Source: Ectocarpus siliculosus (taxonomy: Eukaryota > Sar > Phaeophyceae > Ectocarpales > Ectocarpaceae). Taken from it: a stretch of DNA of 64,000 nt. This document shows, piece by piece, positions 1-11,569 of this stretch (position 1 is the stretch's first letter; every line of letters begins with the position of its first letter). Below the pieces are notes generated by a model. The model was not told where the DNA came from. It saw only the letters and a program-made list of their open reading frames with translations, and searched no databases. The DNA is taken from assembly GCA_000310025.1 (NCBI GenBank), contig FN649735.1:1550222-1614221 (forward strand). The letters run 5' to 3'. A program made the position numbers and the translations under genes.

Positions 1-107
1 GGGGGGGGGGGGGGGGGGGTTACGCACAGCAGCTATGGCAGTTTAGCTCACAGGGGTGCCACCGAGATAGCGAATGCCATCGAAAAGGCCGAGGCAACAG
101 CGGCAAC

Positions 108-165
108 AGCAGCAGTAACAACAACAACAACAGCAACAACAGCAACCGACATCAACATTAACAGC

Positions 166-196
<31 letters not shown>

Positions 197-215
197 GCAA
201 CAGCAACATCCACAA
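108..215. repeat. CAA/CAG trinucleotide microsatellite
   Basis: Imperfect run of CAA and CAG triplets with occasional GTAACA or GACATC interruptions. It is low-complexity sequence immediately downstream (in the minus direction) of the last visible exon of the sulfotransferase-like gene. The window itself opens with about 19 G residues, which may be an assembly edge artefact. Confidence 0.8.
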
Positions 216-251
216 CATCGACGACAACGCCGACATCCAAATGCAACGCAC

Positions 252-1738
252 CGCCGTCCCCTCGGAGGGAAAGTCTCCCTCGGGAAAGTCGTAGCCCCGA
301 AAGTCCTTGCCCCTGCCCCCCCCGCCGCCGGCGCTCACGCCTCTCCGCGCCACCTTCGCGAAGAGCTTGTCGCCCGGCCTTGGGTCGTGGATGTGGAACA
401 CCTTTTTCGGAATTGGTACGGGTAACGGTACGGTACGATCATTCCACGGGGCGAAGCGTGGTGAGCGAGAACCCCACAACAACGAAAAATCCGACTGTCG
501 TGGTAATATCTCGAACGGGTAGTCTTTCTTTGATTGTATTCATTTTCTTGATAAACGATCGGCTTGTGTGTGTTCCACGGTACGTGCGTCCCAGGGTGTG
601 CTCGGATTGGTTTACGGTTTACGGTTTACGTTCCGTGAGGTACTTGACGCGTCGGGTACGGGTACACACTAGCACGTACGTGCAGTACCCGCCGGACCGC
701 CGGGCGTCATGATTAGATGGCGATGTGAGGCACTGGCTGCCCTTAAGAACCAATTCGTTCTCGTTTTTCCATTCCGTGGGATGGCGGGATGTTCCGCGAG
801 CAAGAACCGGACAACCCAAAGAAACGAGCTTAAAAAATATGGAGGGCAGCACCACGACAACCACAAACGTTCTACCGAAATGAAAACCCCACCGCCCCTC
901 CCTAACGTACGTCCCTGGCAAAAAAAACAGCGCGTCAATGCTCTCTGACCGGCATCAATCACATCGCAGGTGACGGCACGAAAGTTATCAGTATCTGACG
1001 TCAACCGGTTGCACTGCTCAGACACGTCATCAGTGCCCCAGGGGGAGTGGCGGGGCCGGGGGGGGGGGGGGGCGAATTACACTTCGCGGCGGTACCGACC
1101 AGTCCGTCCACATGCAGGACACGGCTCGTGAGTTGTTTGAGTACATCTACGCTCGCCAGTTGTGTCCATCGATCAATCCAAAAAAGTGCACCTCTCATCC
1201 TACCTACACTGCCAGCAAAGTTGGTCAACGTGGCGCTGCGGTGCACGCTACACAGCTGTCGGCCCCGCCAGGCTTACTCACACCGTGCTCTCTCGCCCTA
1301 CCAACTCTTCGGGCGCAATTTCCGGTGCAGTAGCCGACCCTGGCTGACATCAACACACCAAACGACCCCATCCACCCCCGAACGTACAGCGTACGTTCCA
1401 CAAGCACCTCTAGCACGGCACTTCCACGTACGTCTACACGACACACAGCCTCCCCTCAACTCCTGCTCAACCCCTTTTGTCCACCAAGTTTCCCTGAATC
1501 GCCGTCTCACCTCCTTCACCATCCCCTTGCCCCGCTCGCTCAGCCAACCCCCGAGCATCTTGCTCCCGCTACCCCCGAACGACACAACGTAGTACGTCCT
1601 TGGCTTCGCGTCCAGCGTAAACCCGCCTCTGGGACCGGACCACCCATTCCCAGCCCCCGCTGCGTGTGACACCGCCGCCGCCGCCGCCGCCGCCGCCTCG
1701 ACGCCATCCATCGACCCGTCCCTCGCCGCCCGGTGCAT
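252..1738 (-). CDS. Possible sulfotransferase-like protein, two visible exons, 3' end off the window
   Basis: Two exons fit together in phase 0. Exon 1738..1511 begins at ATG 1738 and ends at a GAG|GTGAGA donor. Exon 401..252 begins after an AAAAAG acceptor and may end at a GCG|GTGCGT donor, so the gene probably continues left of the window. The first exon carries an Ala-rich stretch and then YYVVSFGGSGSKMLGGWL, a hydrophobic strand followed by a Gly/Ser loop like the 5'-phosphosulfate-binding loop of PAPS-dependent sulfotransferases. The second exon starts VFHIHDPRPGDKL and continues through a Gly-rich linker. A glycine loop followed by an H-x-H-D-P strand is reminiscent of algal sulfotransferase-like proteins, but this is recognition by pattern only. 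The first exon may not be the true N-terminus. The intron between them (402-1510) holds a run of about 14 G near 1058-1072 and nothing else recognised. Confidence 0.42.
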
Positions 1739-1829
1739 GAGGACCGCGAACCCGCCGCCGTTTCTTTTGTCACCGCTGCGGTTGCCTACCGCCCCGTCCC
1801 ACGGAGCCCAGCAGCATTCGCAGTATTTT

Positions 1830-1925
1830 TTTTCGTTGAAGCAAACATGTTGGGAAAAGCATGCAATAGGGGAAGTTGGGTTAGGGTTTAGGGGTAGGGT
1901 CTGCGTTACCCCCCCCCCGTTCTGT
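1830..1925 (+). repeat. Telomere-like dispersed element, copy 1
   Basis: About 95 bases containing AGCAAACATGTTGG, then GCAATAGGGGAAGTTG, then tandem GGGTTAGGGTTTAGGGG and AGGGTCTGCGT followed by a C run. The same order of blocks recurs at about 9548-9643 on this strand and 59440-59525 on the opposite strand, so it is a dispersed repeat and not a chance telomere-like word. Confidence 0.7.
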
Positions 1926-1952
1926 TTCCCCGTAAACTGAATTTATCGCGAA

Positions 1953-2834
1953 GGCGATCCCCCCTCCCCCCCCTGGTACCGCCTCCTTACCGCTGCCGCT
2001 CGAATGGCCGTCTCCGCCGCCGCCCCCCAGAGGGAGCATCACGTGCGTGCATTCCTGGTAGAGGTTGCACGCGCGAGCAGCTCGCTCGCAGCGCTCGAGG
2101 CCGCCGCCGCCGCCACCGCCCGCCGGGGCACCGCCTATCGGTGTCACGGCCACTCCCCCTCCCCCGATCCGGTCTTCCGGCCCCCGGGCCTCAACCAGTT
2201 GTCTCGCGCCCGAAGCGGTCGAGGAGGAGGAGGAGGGCGGAGAGCAGGACACCACGCACGGCCCGCTGGTGGACCACGGTTTCAACCTCTGCTTGCGAGC
2301 GGCGGCGGCGTTGCTGCCGCCGCCGCCACCGCGGTGCCCCGGGCCGGGGGCGTCGTCCGCTTCCGTCAATGAGCAAGGGAAGTGGCCGACGGCCGACTCC
2401 GCCTCCGAAACGCCACCGATACTCCCGCCGCTGCCAGCACCCACATCAGAAGGCCACCGCCAGCTGTTCATTCCCGTGCCGCTGCTTCCGCCACCAGCCT
2501 CGTTAGCTGGCCGCAGGACTGCCACCTGCAACGGAGCGTCTCGCCCCAGGGGGGTTGGTGGTTGCGATGGCGTAGGTGGCGTTGGCGGCGTCGGCGGGGA
2601 CAGGGGGCGTACCGGACCCGTGGTCTTGTTCGTCCACTTCCAGCCCCCGCTCCCGACCATGGTCTCTTCGCCCGCACCCCCTCCGCTACGACCATCGCCA
2701 CCACCAACAGCACCACCAACAGCATCAGGTCTCTTGGTACCGCTAGCGTCAACGTTGCCGCCCGGCCGCCCAACAGAGGCGACATATATATCCGGCCCTG
2801 CCCCGCCCTCGCTTCCGCCCGTACGCTCCGACAC
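1953..2834 (-). other. GC-rich open frame of doubtful coding status
   Basis: A long open frame runs on the minus strand but has no ATG at its 5' end, and the composition is extremely Gly/Pro/Ala rich with several frames open at once. It contains a short Cys-bearing stretch (CERAARACNLYQECTHV). It could be a 5' exon of the sulfotransferase-like gene to its left or simply GC-biased non-coding DNA. No domain is recognised. Confidence 0.18.
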
Positions 2835-3149
2835 TTTGCCCTGTGGAGCGGGGGGGCGAAGGCTGTGTTCCGGTAGTCCGTTGTCGTCGTCGGAGGTGTG
2901 GAGGACTCCCCCATGAGCGAGTTGAAACTACGAAGAAGCAGGGGATGGGGGGCAGGGAGCCAGCCAAAGTAGTTACATACAAAGCACGCTTGCTGTCTTT
3001 TGAGTCAACACAGCAACTCGAGGTCAATATATCTTACGCCATTTTTTGTCGTCAACTCTCGGGAGTGTGTTTCTGTATCTAGACCACAGCGGCCCCGCCT
3101 CTATCGTCACTTATTGTTAACAAACAACTGTAGCTCCCACCCTCCATCA

Positions 3150-3485
3150 ATGATGATGGTGATGGCCTACGGTGGGACTGAGTCATCATTGATACACAAT
3201 TGTATGGAGGACGCAGGGAATCCTGATGTGCCAATTCAATGTACAAATGATACTGCTGTGCTTCGTAAGCTGGGTTTTAAGGAAATATGCATACAATCAA
3301 AGAAAGACCATCCGTTCAAGATCAAACCACACGGCAGCGAAGGGGATGTGTTCCAGTCATTGCAGTTGAAGCTGGATTTGCACTCCCTAATGCGAGAGAA
3401 GGTGCGGAGGAACCCGGGAAAACATGTCCAACACATCATAACTGGCGGGGTGACTTACAAAGTCTACACGTGGATTCACGCTTGA
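3150..3485 (+). CDS. Hypothetical protein fragment
   Basis: Open frame of about 111 codons from the first ATG of a cluster at 3150. The upstream frame is also open to about 3000, so this may be an internal or terminal exon. Residue use looks protein-like, mixed charged and hydrophobic, with segments such as NDTAVLRKLGFKEICIQSKK and LMREKVRRNPGKHVQHIITG, unlike the low-complexity frames around it. No signal peptide, membrane segment or known motif is visible. It could be a remnant of a transposable-element protein. Confidence 0.3.
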   Translation: MMMVMAYGGTESSLIHNCMEDAGNPDVPIQCTNDTAVLRKLGFKEICIQSKKDHPFKIKPHGSEGDVFQSLQLKLDLHSLMREKVRRNPGKHVQHIITGGVTYKVYTWIHA

Positions 3486-4904
3486 AGTACGAACTCACGA
3501 AGTCGATGCAGGCAAGCTGCTCAACCGCGACAGCACTGCATGCCATCCCATCGCCATGGGCTGGTACTGCTGTGCGGTGACACCGAGACTAGCCTCATCT
3601 TGCGGGCGCCTTGAAATGAGGGGAAAAAAGAACCGTCCGTCCTCAAATAAATATCTTTGTCCGCAACAAAACAGAAACTGTTCAAGATCACAACGCCCAG
3701 CTCTCTCTCTTTGTGTCTTGAGGTTCTCGGCGTTGACCCTTACGATGTACTCCGCTGCTGCGGTCCGTACAAAACAAACAAACCTTGGCTCGACGTTCGC
3801 TGTAGGTGCAGACGTTGACGATGGTCAACACCAAGAGAGTCGCGACGCCTAGAACCTCCCACGTGCACAGCGGGTGGGATCGGGGCGTCTGCGGCTGGCG
3901 GCCTCGCCGTCCGGTCGAGGAGCTTGGCGGCAGCGACCGTCGTTGCTGCATCACAGACAGATGACAGACGTTGCCGCGCTATGCACTTTGTACACAGCAG
4001 CACCAAGGCAGCAAGGTTCCAGGTTCCAAGCCCAGCCAAGTCAACCCAAGGGCCACTGGGGGGGACTGCGATTGGGACCTGGGGGGTCCGCACATTGTGA
4101 TGCACGCGCGCTGCACGATCCTGTTCGTTGCGTACCGAACGCGAACCGTGAGCTTTTATACCACGGTAGGTAGACTTTCTCCAGAAGGCTTCCAGAGGCT
4201 GAGAACTCTTGCCAACTTCGTTTGATGTCGAGGGACATCCACATTTTGTTCGTGTGTACACAGGGAGCGACCATGATTGATTTCCAGATTTCCACAAGAT
4301 ATGGTCTAGATGAAATATGTGTTTTGATCCCAACTCGTGCACAGAAATGTTTGCGCGACACGAACAGTTCAACGGCCGCTAGGTATCAACCAGGGGAACC
4401 ACACGGCACTTGTGTACTGCGTTTCTGGGCCCTCATTCCCATAGAATGGGTCTTGATGGTGCTGCTTATTGTGTAGGTGGTGGCGTGTCAAGCTGCGGTA
4501 GCATACCTGAGGCAGGCATGGGGCAGGCATGAGGCCGGCATGAGGCCGGCAGCCTCGACGCGTCGATGGATACGAAATGCGGTTCCGCTCTGCGTGCTCT
4601 CGCCACTCTGTTCGACGTCTCTACCACGTTGTCGTCGAACGTGTTTCCGCCCCCTCTCCTGGGGCGGCCGCCTCCGTTCTCCTCTTTGTTTGTGCTCGTC
4701 GTGAAGTGGAAGCAACCATTCGCTCCTTGTTGTGCACGCTGGAGCCCTGGAATGCTACATCGTAAACGAAGTACTACGTACGCTGTACATAGCTGCGCAT
4801 GCATCATGCATACATACATACATACAAGATATCCTGCATTTCTTTTCAATTTGTATGATTGGTTGGTGAAAAGGGGGGAACAAAAACCGTCACCCATAAA
4901 CGGT

Positions 4905-4931
4905 TTTTAATGTGAAGACAACAACAACAAC
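4905..4931 (+). repeat. TTTAATGTGAAG-(CAA)n tail, copy 1
   Basis: The word TTTTAATGTGAAGACAAC is followed by CAA repeats. The same junction recurs at 9863, 13838 and 17569. A constant word joined to a simple-sequence tail is typical of the 3' end of a non-LTR-type retroelement or SINE. Confidence 0.6.
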
Positions 4932-7102
4932 ATAAACAGTGAGTCGGTCCTGGTGTCGTGGTGTGCAATCATTCTAAGATATTTCCCAAAACCAGGAGCA
5001 CGTGTCGTTCGTTCCTTCTTCGTGGGTCACACACCGCCAAGAGGACCAAACACGCGCTGAGTCGACCACAAGAAGACTCGATCCATCTCCGCCCGAAAAA
5101 GCACAGGTTGTGGTCAGCTAGCTCCCCATACCCCTCACACATTTCGCTGCTACCTTCTGATGTCCTCAGAACAGAAGGCCAGGCGGTAGAAACTGACGAC
5201 AATAATTTCCCTCCAGAATACACTACAGATTGAGGGCTCCATGATGAGGGGATGAGGGGGCCTACGGGTAAATTATGGGGGTCGGAGTTTACATGTAGAT
5301 CTAGACGCCGAGAGTGAGTCACAACGGAGTGTCGAACCAACCCACCCAGCAAGAGGTCTCACGAGTGATATTTATTGACGTCTACTCTTTCTTGTGCACG
5401 GTTACAATGAATACTGAATGCAGTGATGGTAATCCAAGTGACACGATATGTAGAGCTGGCGGTAGTAGTGCAAGAAGTGGTGCGGTAAAAGTATAAACAA
5501 ACGCTGTATTCACGTGCGAAACGATAGATAGATTAGTCAGTCAACGGCTAGTCGCCGATCCTAGGGCACGCTGATAGACAAGAAATGGTTGTACTTGTTC
5601 ATAATATTGTGTTGCCTATTTTTATGCAGATTATTGGCTATTGGCGGCTTGGTGGACTTTTGTCACCGTCGGTCAAGTTGAGGGGGTAAAGCATTTTGGT
5701 GCGGGCATCGTTCGTGGTAGTAGCACTTGTCATCTGGCAACAAGCCTGCGTATATATACTGCTTTGAGGATTATCATTTGTTCATTTGTTGTTGTCCTAG
5801 CAGCGGGTTTGTTGGATTCATTCGTTCATATAGAGGGATCGAGGCTACAGCATATGGTGCTTCTTGGCGAAGGTGTCCTGTGTCCTCGACATTTTTGTTC
5901 CCCAATACGTTCTTGGGCTTATGAGTTTGATTGCGGTTATTTCTCTTGTGTGACGGTGTTTCGTACGAAGGATTGACATATTTTGATATGTCATGGTTGA
6001 AGCCTAAGAAAGTAATAGAGTTGAAAAAATATGTTCTGAGTTTTGTTCGTAATGCCCTCCCCCGGTCAGCTTCGGTGCGGTTCTGGCAGGACAGCCGTGA
6101 TACACCAGGGCGGGTTGAGACTCGAAATTAACTCGTGCCCAAATAAATACTGATGGAAAGTTCCCATGGCAGCTCAACACGAACGTGTGGCGGGAGCTAT
6201 CACTGCACTGCATGCAATGCTCCCAACTGCTGTCACAATACGATACACTGTATAGTCTATGCACCACGTGATCAACCTTTGATCATTCCGTGGTATCTAT
6301 CGGAAGCGTATCGAACGTGGTCGACACCGTCCGTTGATATCCTTCGTCAAGAGCGGTACCACCCTTGTCATCATGTAAACTTGACTCACAGTTAGGCTGA
6401 CGCGCACTGAATAATTCATGTGCAAATACTACGTGCTCCTCCGATTAAGAACTGGCGAACGTGCTTACGTACAAACCTCATGGGGGGCAACCCTTGCGTG
6501 CATTCGCTGAGGACGCCCCGATTCTCTTGCTTCAATCCTCCTCTCTTTCCTCCCTGTTTATACCCAACTTCAAGCATCTACGATGCAAAATAGTACCAGG
6601 ACGTCCTGAGGAAGGATCAAGTATCACCATGGCGTGCCAAAAGCAAGAGTACTGCGTTCTACAATCAACCTATCACATGTAACTTCACAAACGATGAGTA
6701 CTCTCGGGAATACGGAGGCGTAGACATATCGCAGCCTAAAAACACCTCTCTACGCGACTGCCAAGACACCAAGAACACTACTCTATACGGGAGAAGCGAG
6801 GGCACAAGCCGCGTCACCCGTGGCCTACAGGAAGAGTCCTGCGTTCTACACCAGAGCAAAAACTGTAGTTACGCCCCCCTTTCGACTACGCCTGATTGGG
6901 GGGAGTGTGATGAGTGTACGATCATCGAATCCGGCGAGCGACAACAGACAAAAAAGTAAGAATAAATATATGGTGAAAACAAATCGGATGACAACACGAG
7001 TGGGAGACGAAGATTTCACCTCAACAACAACAGAAAAACAACAAATACAAAAACAGCATACCAGTGAACAAGGAGTTTCCAAAACCCCGCTCGCCAACTG
7101 CA

Positions 7103-7167
7103 CGCGTGCCCAAATACTCTTTCAAGAACGCGTGCCCAAACAATTCTACCAAGACGCGTGCCCAAGT
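7103..7167 (+). repeat. Short tandem GCGTGCCCAA repeat
   Basis: Three copies of CGCGTGCCCAA spaced about 28 to 30 bases apart, each followed by an A/T-rich segment and often TTTCAAGA. It is probably a minisatellite downstream of the minus-strand gene at 7449-8916. Confidence 0.5.
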
Positions 7168-7448
7168 AATACACTTTCAAGAGCCTCAGGTTCCAACGCT
7201 CACCTGCCGGTCTCTGCTATCGCTGTTGCCAACAAGAAACACGGAGGAACATTTCATCGAACCAGCGCGGGGCCTCTTTGACAAGAACGCCAACAACGTA
7301 CTCACAAAAAAAAAAATGTTTATGTGCCACCAAACGTTTCTCCGTGCGTTATTGTCTGTCGACGACACGCAGGAAACGTTCTTCCTCCGGACACAGACAG
7401 CAGTGCACTGCCACAACACACACACAAACACAAGCGCGTGGTCACTTT

Positions 7449-8916
7449 CTACTTTGCAGCAGCATGCCTCGCCGCCAGGAAAAGGGTGACGCCAAGGGTA
7501 ACAACCGCGCGGGGCACGGCCGTTGCTGTGGACCAAGCAACGCGAGCGGCGCCGTCCCCCGCCTCCTCCGCAGCCCCGTCGAAGTCGCCCCCGCCCGACG
7601 AGGTGCCTGCCGAGTTGAAGCCGCTACCAGCACCAATGCCGCCGCTTCCAGTGTCGTCGTTGCCCGCCACCGGCGATCGAGTCGCCGCCGGAGCCTCGCC
7701 GCCGTCACCGTCTGCTGAAGCGATCGGAGCAGCGGGCGTTGGGCTAGCGGTCCCCGCCAAGGACGAACTTCGATCGAATGCCGTAGGCGCGCCGGTGGGG
7801 GAGGCGGTGAAGACGCTTTTCATCTCACCTCCGGGACCGAACTGCACGGGCGCAGTCGTCGCCGCCTCTGTGGGAGACGGGCTGGGGACGGGTTGGGTCT
7901 GCGCGGCGCTCGAGTTGCCGCTGTAGCACGGCATGTCTTCCAGAGAGCAGCCGAAAGCGGGGCCGGTGAGGACGCACTATTTTTTTGTTGGGAGGGGGGG
8001 GGGAGGGGGAAGGGAGAGGGGGGATGAGCTTCGAAATACCAAGCGGAACGTTGCTATGCAATGCTAAAATTTTTGTGGCCGAGCAAAACATCCCGTTCAC
8101 TCCAACAAGTCCCCTTCGACTGTGGTATTATCTCGAATGGGCACACCAGTCTTTCTTTGATTGCACGTATACTTTCTAGAGACAGCCGACTTAGGTTTGC
8201 GGGCGGGTGACCTCGATCGCCCGAATAACAAGCATAGCCTGAGAGCCACACGGGAGCCACGCCCTCCGCTCATGATCACCCCCCCCCCGCTCGAAAACGT
8301 TGGGCGCGCTCACCTCCCAGTAGAGGGCCGTGGGCTCGTTGCCCAGGCAGCGCTGGGCCGTGGAGGCGTCTCCGTAGTAACAGCAGAACGTGGCAGCGAG
8401 CTGCTCGCACGCGCTGCTATTGCCGCTCGCGGCGGCCGCGGGGTAGGCCTCCCGGCACGTCAAGCTCCCGCCGGAGGTGGTGAGGGACTGACACTCTTGG
8501 CAGAGGTCGTCCGTTCCGCACCAGGCGTCGCCGCTGTCGCAGTAGTCGTAGGTGGACGTGTCGGAGTAGCTGGTGTCGGTGCTGTTGCTGAAGAGGAAAG
8601 CTTCGTCGTCGTGGCCCAAGGCCTCGCCATCGTCGTCGTTGTACGCGATGGCGGCGCTGCGCCTGACGGGGAACGGTTCGGGGAACGGTTCCGGCTCGTC
8701 GTCGTCGTTCCCCAGGGCGTCGCCGTCGTCGTCGTTGTACGCGATGGCGGACTTCGTCAGCATTGTTGGCGGAACATCCGAAGAAGAAGAAGAAGAGGCT
8801 TCGGTGGTGGTTCCTTGAACGGCCGATTGGGCCAAGCTCATGGTGGGGCGTGTGGTCAGCAGAAGCGTCAGGAGGAGGAGGTGGAGGAGGAGGAGGGAAT
8901 CCGCCCCTCGCCACAT
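7449..8916 (-). CDS. Secreted Cys-rich protein with C-terminal hydrophobic tail (two exons)
   Basis: Exon 1 is 8916..8314 (ATG at 8916) and exon 2 is 7976..7449. The donor GAG|GTGAGC and the acceptor AAATAG join in phase 0, giving about 376 residues. The longer open frame upstream starts with GTG, so the ATG before MWRGADSLLLLHLLLL was chosen. This N-terminus is a strong signal peptide. Next comes a duplicated acidic unit (AIAYNDDDGDALGNDDDEPE, then AIAYNDDDGEALGHDDEAF). After it is a Cys-rich region of about 80 residues with C-x5-C, C-x2-C, two CC-type and other spaced cysteines, continuing across the splice (TGPAFGCSLEDMPCY). A Pro/Thr/Ser/Gly-rich stalk follows, and a C-terminal hydrophobic stretch (VVTLGVTLFLAARHAAA) suits a membrane or GPI-type anchor. 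It is probably exported to the cell surface or matrix; no family was recognised. Confidence 0.68.
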
Positions 8917-9997
8917 GCTTTTTGCTGCTGCTGCTGCTGGCCCCCACGAACGCTGCTGATGTGTCACGATTGTTGTTGTGCTCCGCTCCGCTCCCGACCC
9001 TATTGCTGGTCGCTCTGCTTCAATCCCCCGAGACCTGCGGAAACAAAAAGTATTATTCGCACGTGCAGCACCCGCAATGCAATACGTTGAAGTCTTCGCC
9101 GAATATTTGAATCGTGCACACGGGATTCACTGTTGTTGGAATTTCGGAGTTTCCGAAACAAATATGTGCGTTGCACGTACAAACATCGCTTCCTGCACCT
9201 CCCGGGATACATGGTCGGATTCTGAAGATCGACACAACCAGCTTGTCTTCTCCCGCCCGTCACCCACAGGGGATCTCATGTTGTGTTAGGATTATTGAAG
9301 CTTGAAACTTCGGCAGTATGGTATATGCGTGCGTTGTTGTCCTTGTCGTCTTCGCATTTTAACCGGTCTCCCCTCAGTACCCTATAGTATCCGTGATGGT
9401 CTAACTGACGCGAACGCCTTGCTTCCGTGCTCGCAAGCCAACTACTCAAAGAGCGCATACACACACTCGTAAAAAAAGTTTGTCACTTCTTCTGCCCTAT
9501 CCTGAATATTTCGTTTCTGTCTTATCACAAACAGTAGCCTACGCAGAGCACAAAATGATTAATTAAGCAAACACATGGGATAAAGTATTCAATCTGTTCT
9601 TTAGGGTTAGGGATGGGGTTAGGGAGAGGGTCTGCGTGCCCCCTCGCTATTCTTTTTCTAGATACTCTTCAATCCTGCGTAGGCCGTCCATCACAAAACA
9701 CGGTACCGTCCGAAATGGATTCTGGTGAGCCTGCCAGAGGGTATACGGTCTGATTCAGCACATCGGAGTCATCACCGCGGGTTGTGCGAGGATTTGGAAG
9801 GATTGGGAAGGAAAAACTACAGCAGTAGTAGACTAGAGGTTGACATCGCTTCTGTACAAGAATTTAATGTGAAGCCAACAACAACAAGAAGGATATTATG
9901 CACAGATTTATATTGTTTGCCTGATGTTTCGTTTCGTTTGGCAACACATAAAATACAAAAATACCCGAGCTTCTTAGGTATTTAGGCCATCTAGGAG
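8917..9997. other. Upstream region and telomere-like element copy 2
   Basis: This is the 5' flank of the minus-strand gene. A second copy of the telomere-like element lies at about 9548-9643: AGCAAACACATGGG, then TTTAGGGTTAGGG and AGGGTCTGCGTGCCCC. A short TTTAATGTGAAG-(CAA)n tail is at 9863-9889. No coding region is supported. Confidence 0.6.
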
Positions 9998-10315
9998 GCC
10001 GGTCGCCCCGGTGGCCTAGTTGGTATCCTCGAAACCTTCTAGAGGTCAGGTCAGGGGTTTGAATCCCGGCGTAAGCGAGCTTTTCGTGCAACGTGAGTTT
10101 TTCTCTCGCTTCCGCTCCTGGCCTAGTGGATAGCGCTAGTTCGTGTGTACACAGAGGGAAGAGAGTGCTGAACTCTTCTCGCATTAAAAACCGAAGGCAA
10201 CGTACCGCAGGAGAGGAGGGTAGAGAAGGGCCCTTCTGTGTGACCACGGGTTGGAGTAAACGGCACTAGTGCTGTGAGCGCTGATTTGAAGTGAAGACAA
10301 AAAAAAAAAAATCTG
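9998..10315 (+). mobile_element. SINE-like element with two tRNA-type heads and an A tail
   Basis: The left part contains TGGCCTAGTTGG, an RNA polymerase III A-box type word, followed about 43 bases later by GGTTTGAATCC, a B-box type word, in tRNA-like spacing. The acceptor arms do not pair, so it is not an intact tRNA. A second A-box-like word, TGGCCTAGTGGATAGCGC, follows at about 10119. The segment ends TGAAGTGAAGAC plus about 13 A. tRNA-derived head, unrelated body and A-rich tail is the usual SINE plan. No target-site duplication was established. Confidence 0.5.
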
Positions 10316-11569
10316 CTGTGTGGAATCGTTCGTCGAGAGAGGCGCCCTGCACGACAATACCGCTCCAAATTCGGAAGAAAATTCAAAGGTCGTCTGTCAT
10401 GCCACTCTTCCAATATAGAATCAATCCCCAGTGTTAAAGGCGGTCGGTGCCGGTGTGATGGGAAGAAGACGGCCTCAAACTAGCTGTAGCCAGACGTTTC
10501 AAGGCGCCAAAGAGCGCTGTCACGCTTGGAATTACGATGCTATCGCTCCAACTACTACACCAATAAGCCGAGCAGCACGTGGCCTACTCTAAGAGTGAGA
10601 GAGAACGTAATGCTGTGCGCAGCAGTACATCTACTGTATGTCTATGTATGTATATGCTACAACGAACAATAGTTTCCCGTCTGTGGAGCAACGTGTTTGG
10701 CAACCAATTTCGATACGGCAGTACCGTGTCTGTGAGTCGTCGGCATACGTTGTTGTTGGTGGCTATCTTCTCTTCCACAATTATGTCGGAAGCCTGAGAC
10801 GCAAGAGTTCAACCATTGTTGCACTCTAAAAGCAAGGCGTTTTTTTTCGGTGCATCAGTTCGCGGTCGCCTTGAGGCTGTTTTTGTCGCCGGCTGTTGCC
10901 CGCTGCAGCGGGCTAGTCTCTGGATCACAGCGCCCCTGTCCAAAGGCGGGTAGAGTTACAGCACGGTGAATGCACGCAACCACTATTATTTCAGTCATTG
11001 AGCTAGACGTTGCGGTGTGGTAAATCGGTTTTAATTGTTTTTAAATGGGGTTTAAACATTTTCTTCGGCCGTCTTCGCCGACGTGGGCGTGCCACTCTCA
11101 CGATCACAGCGCCCCTGTCGCGAGCTCTAGACTCCAAGGGCGAGCCGAGTTACAGCACCGTGAAGTACGACTAAATCTCCTGCATCCGGGGGCGTCTACG
11201 GTAGGGACTGTCACCTCAAAGAATCACGAAGCTCATTGGACGAGATTTGGGAGAACGCCAACTCATAAACCATGACCGACCACCACGCACCACGCACGTT
11301 GTTGTTAATAGATGTAGCACCGACGGCGGATTTTACTGTAATTGTGCCGCTTGGTGTCAACTAGATATCGACAGACTGCGGTCGTCACCTTCTCTAGCGT
11401 AAGCAACGCTAACTACTTGTAAAGTAATTACGTCACAGTCCGTGCATCGTGTATCTTGACGCACGTGCACACGGCAACGTATACATGCATGCCTGAGATA
11501 CACACACACCCGCCAAGTGGCAAGTACAGGTCTACAGCTGCTGCTGTAGGAAGGAAATGAACAGGGTTA
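10316..11569. other. Non-coding stretch with a short duplicated element
   Basis: No gene is seen. The words GATCACAGCGCCCCTGTC and GAGTTACAGCAC(C/G)GTGAA occur in the same order at 10923-10970 and 11102-11165, about 180 bases apart, with diverged sequence between them. This is a local duplication. Confidence 0.5.

Larger units (their letters stand above)
3486..7448. other. Gene-poor stretch
   Basis: No convincing coding region is seen on either strand; frames are short and lack plausible splice structure. It holds a small tandem GGCATGAGGCC-type repeat (about 4513-4550), a (CAA)n-tailed fragment at 4905-4931, and three spaced copies of GCGTGCCCAA at about 7103-7167. The right part may be the 3' untranslated region of the minus-strand gene that ends at 7449. 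Confidence 0.6.

Noticed and set aside
1058-1072. G-run as a regulatory quadruplex
   Set aside because: Single homopolymer runs here and at 1-19 are more likely sequencing or simple-repeat features; nothing else supports a role.
10008-10085. Possible intact tRNA gene
   Set aside because: A-box and B-box words are present but the acceptor stem and anticodon arm do not pair; it fits a SINE head better.
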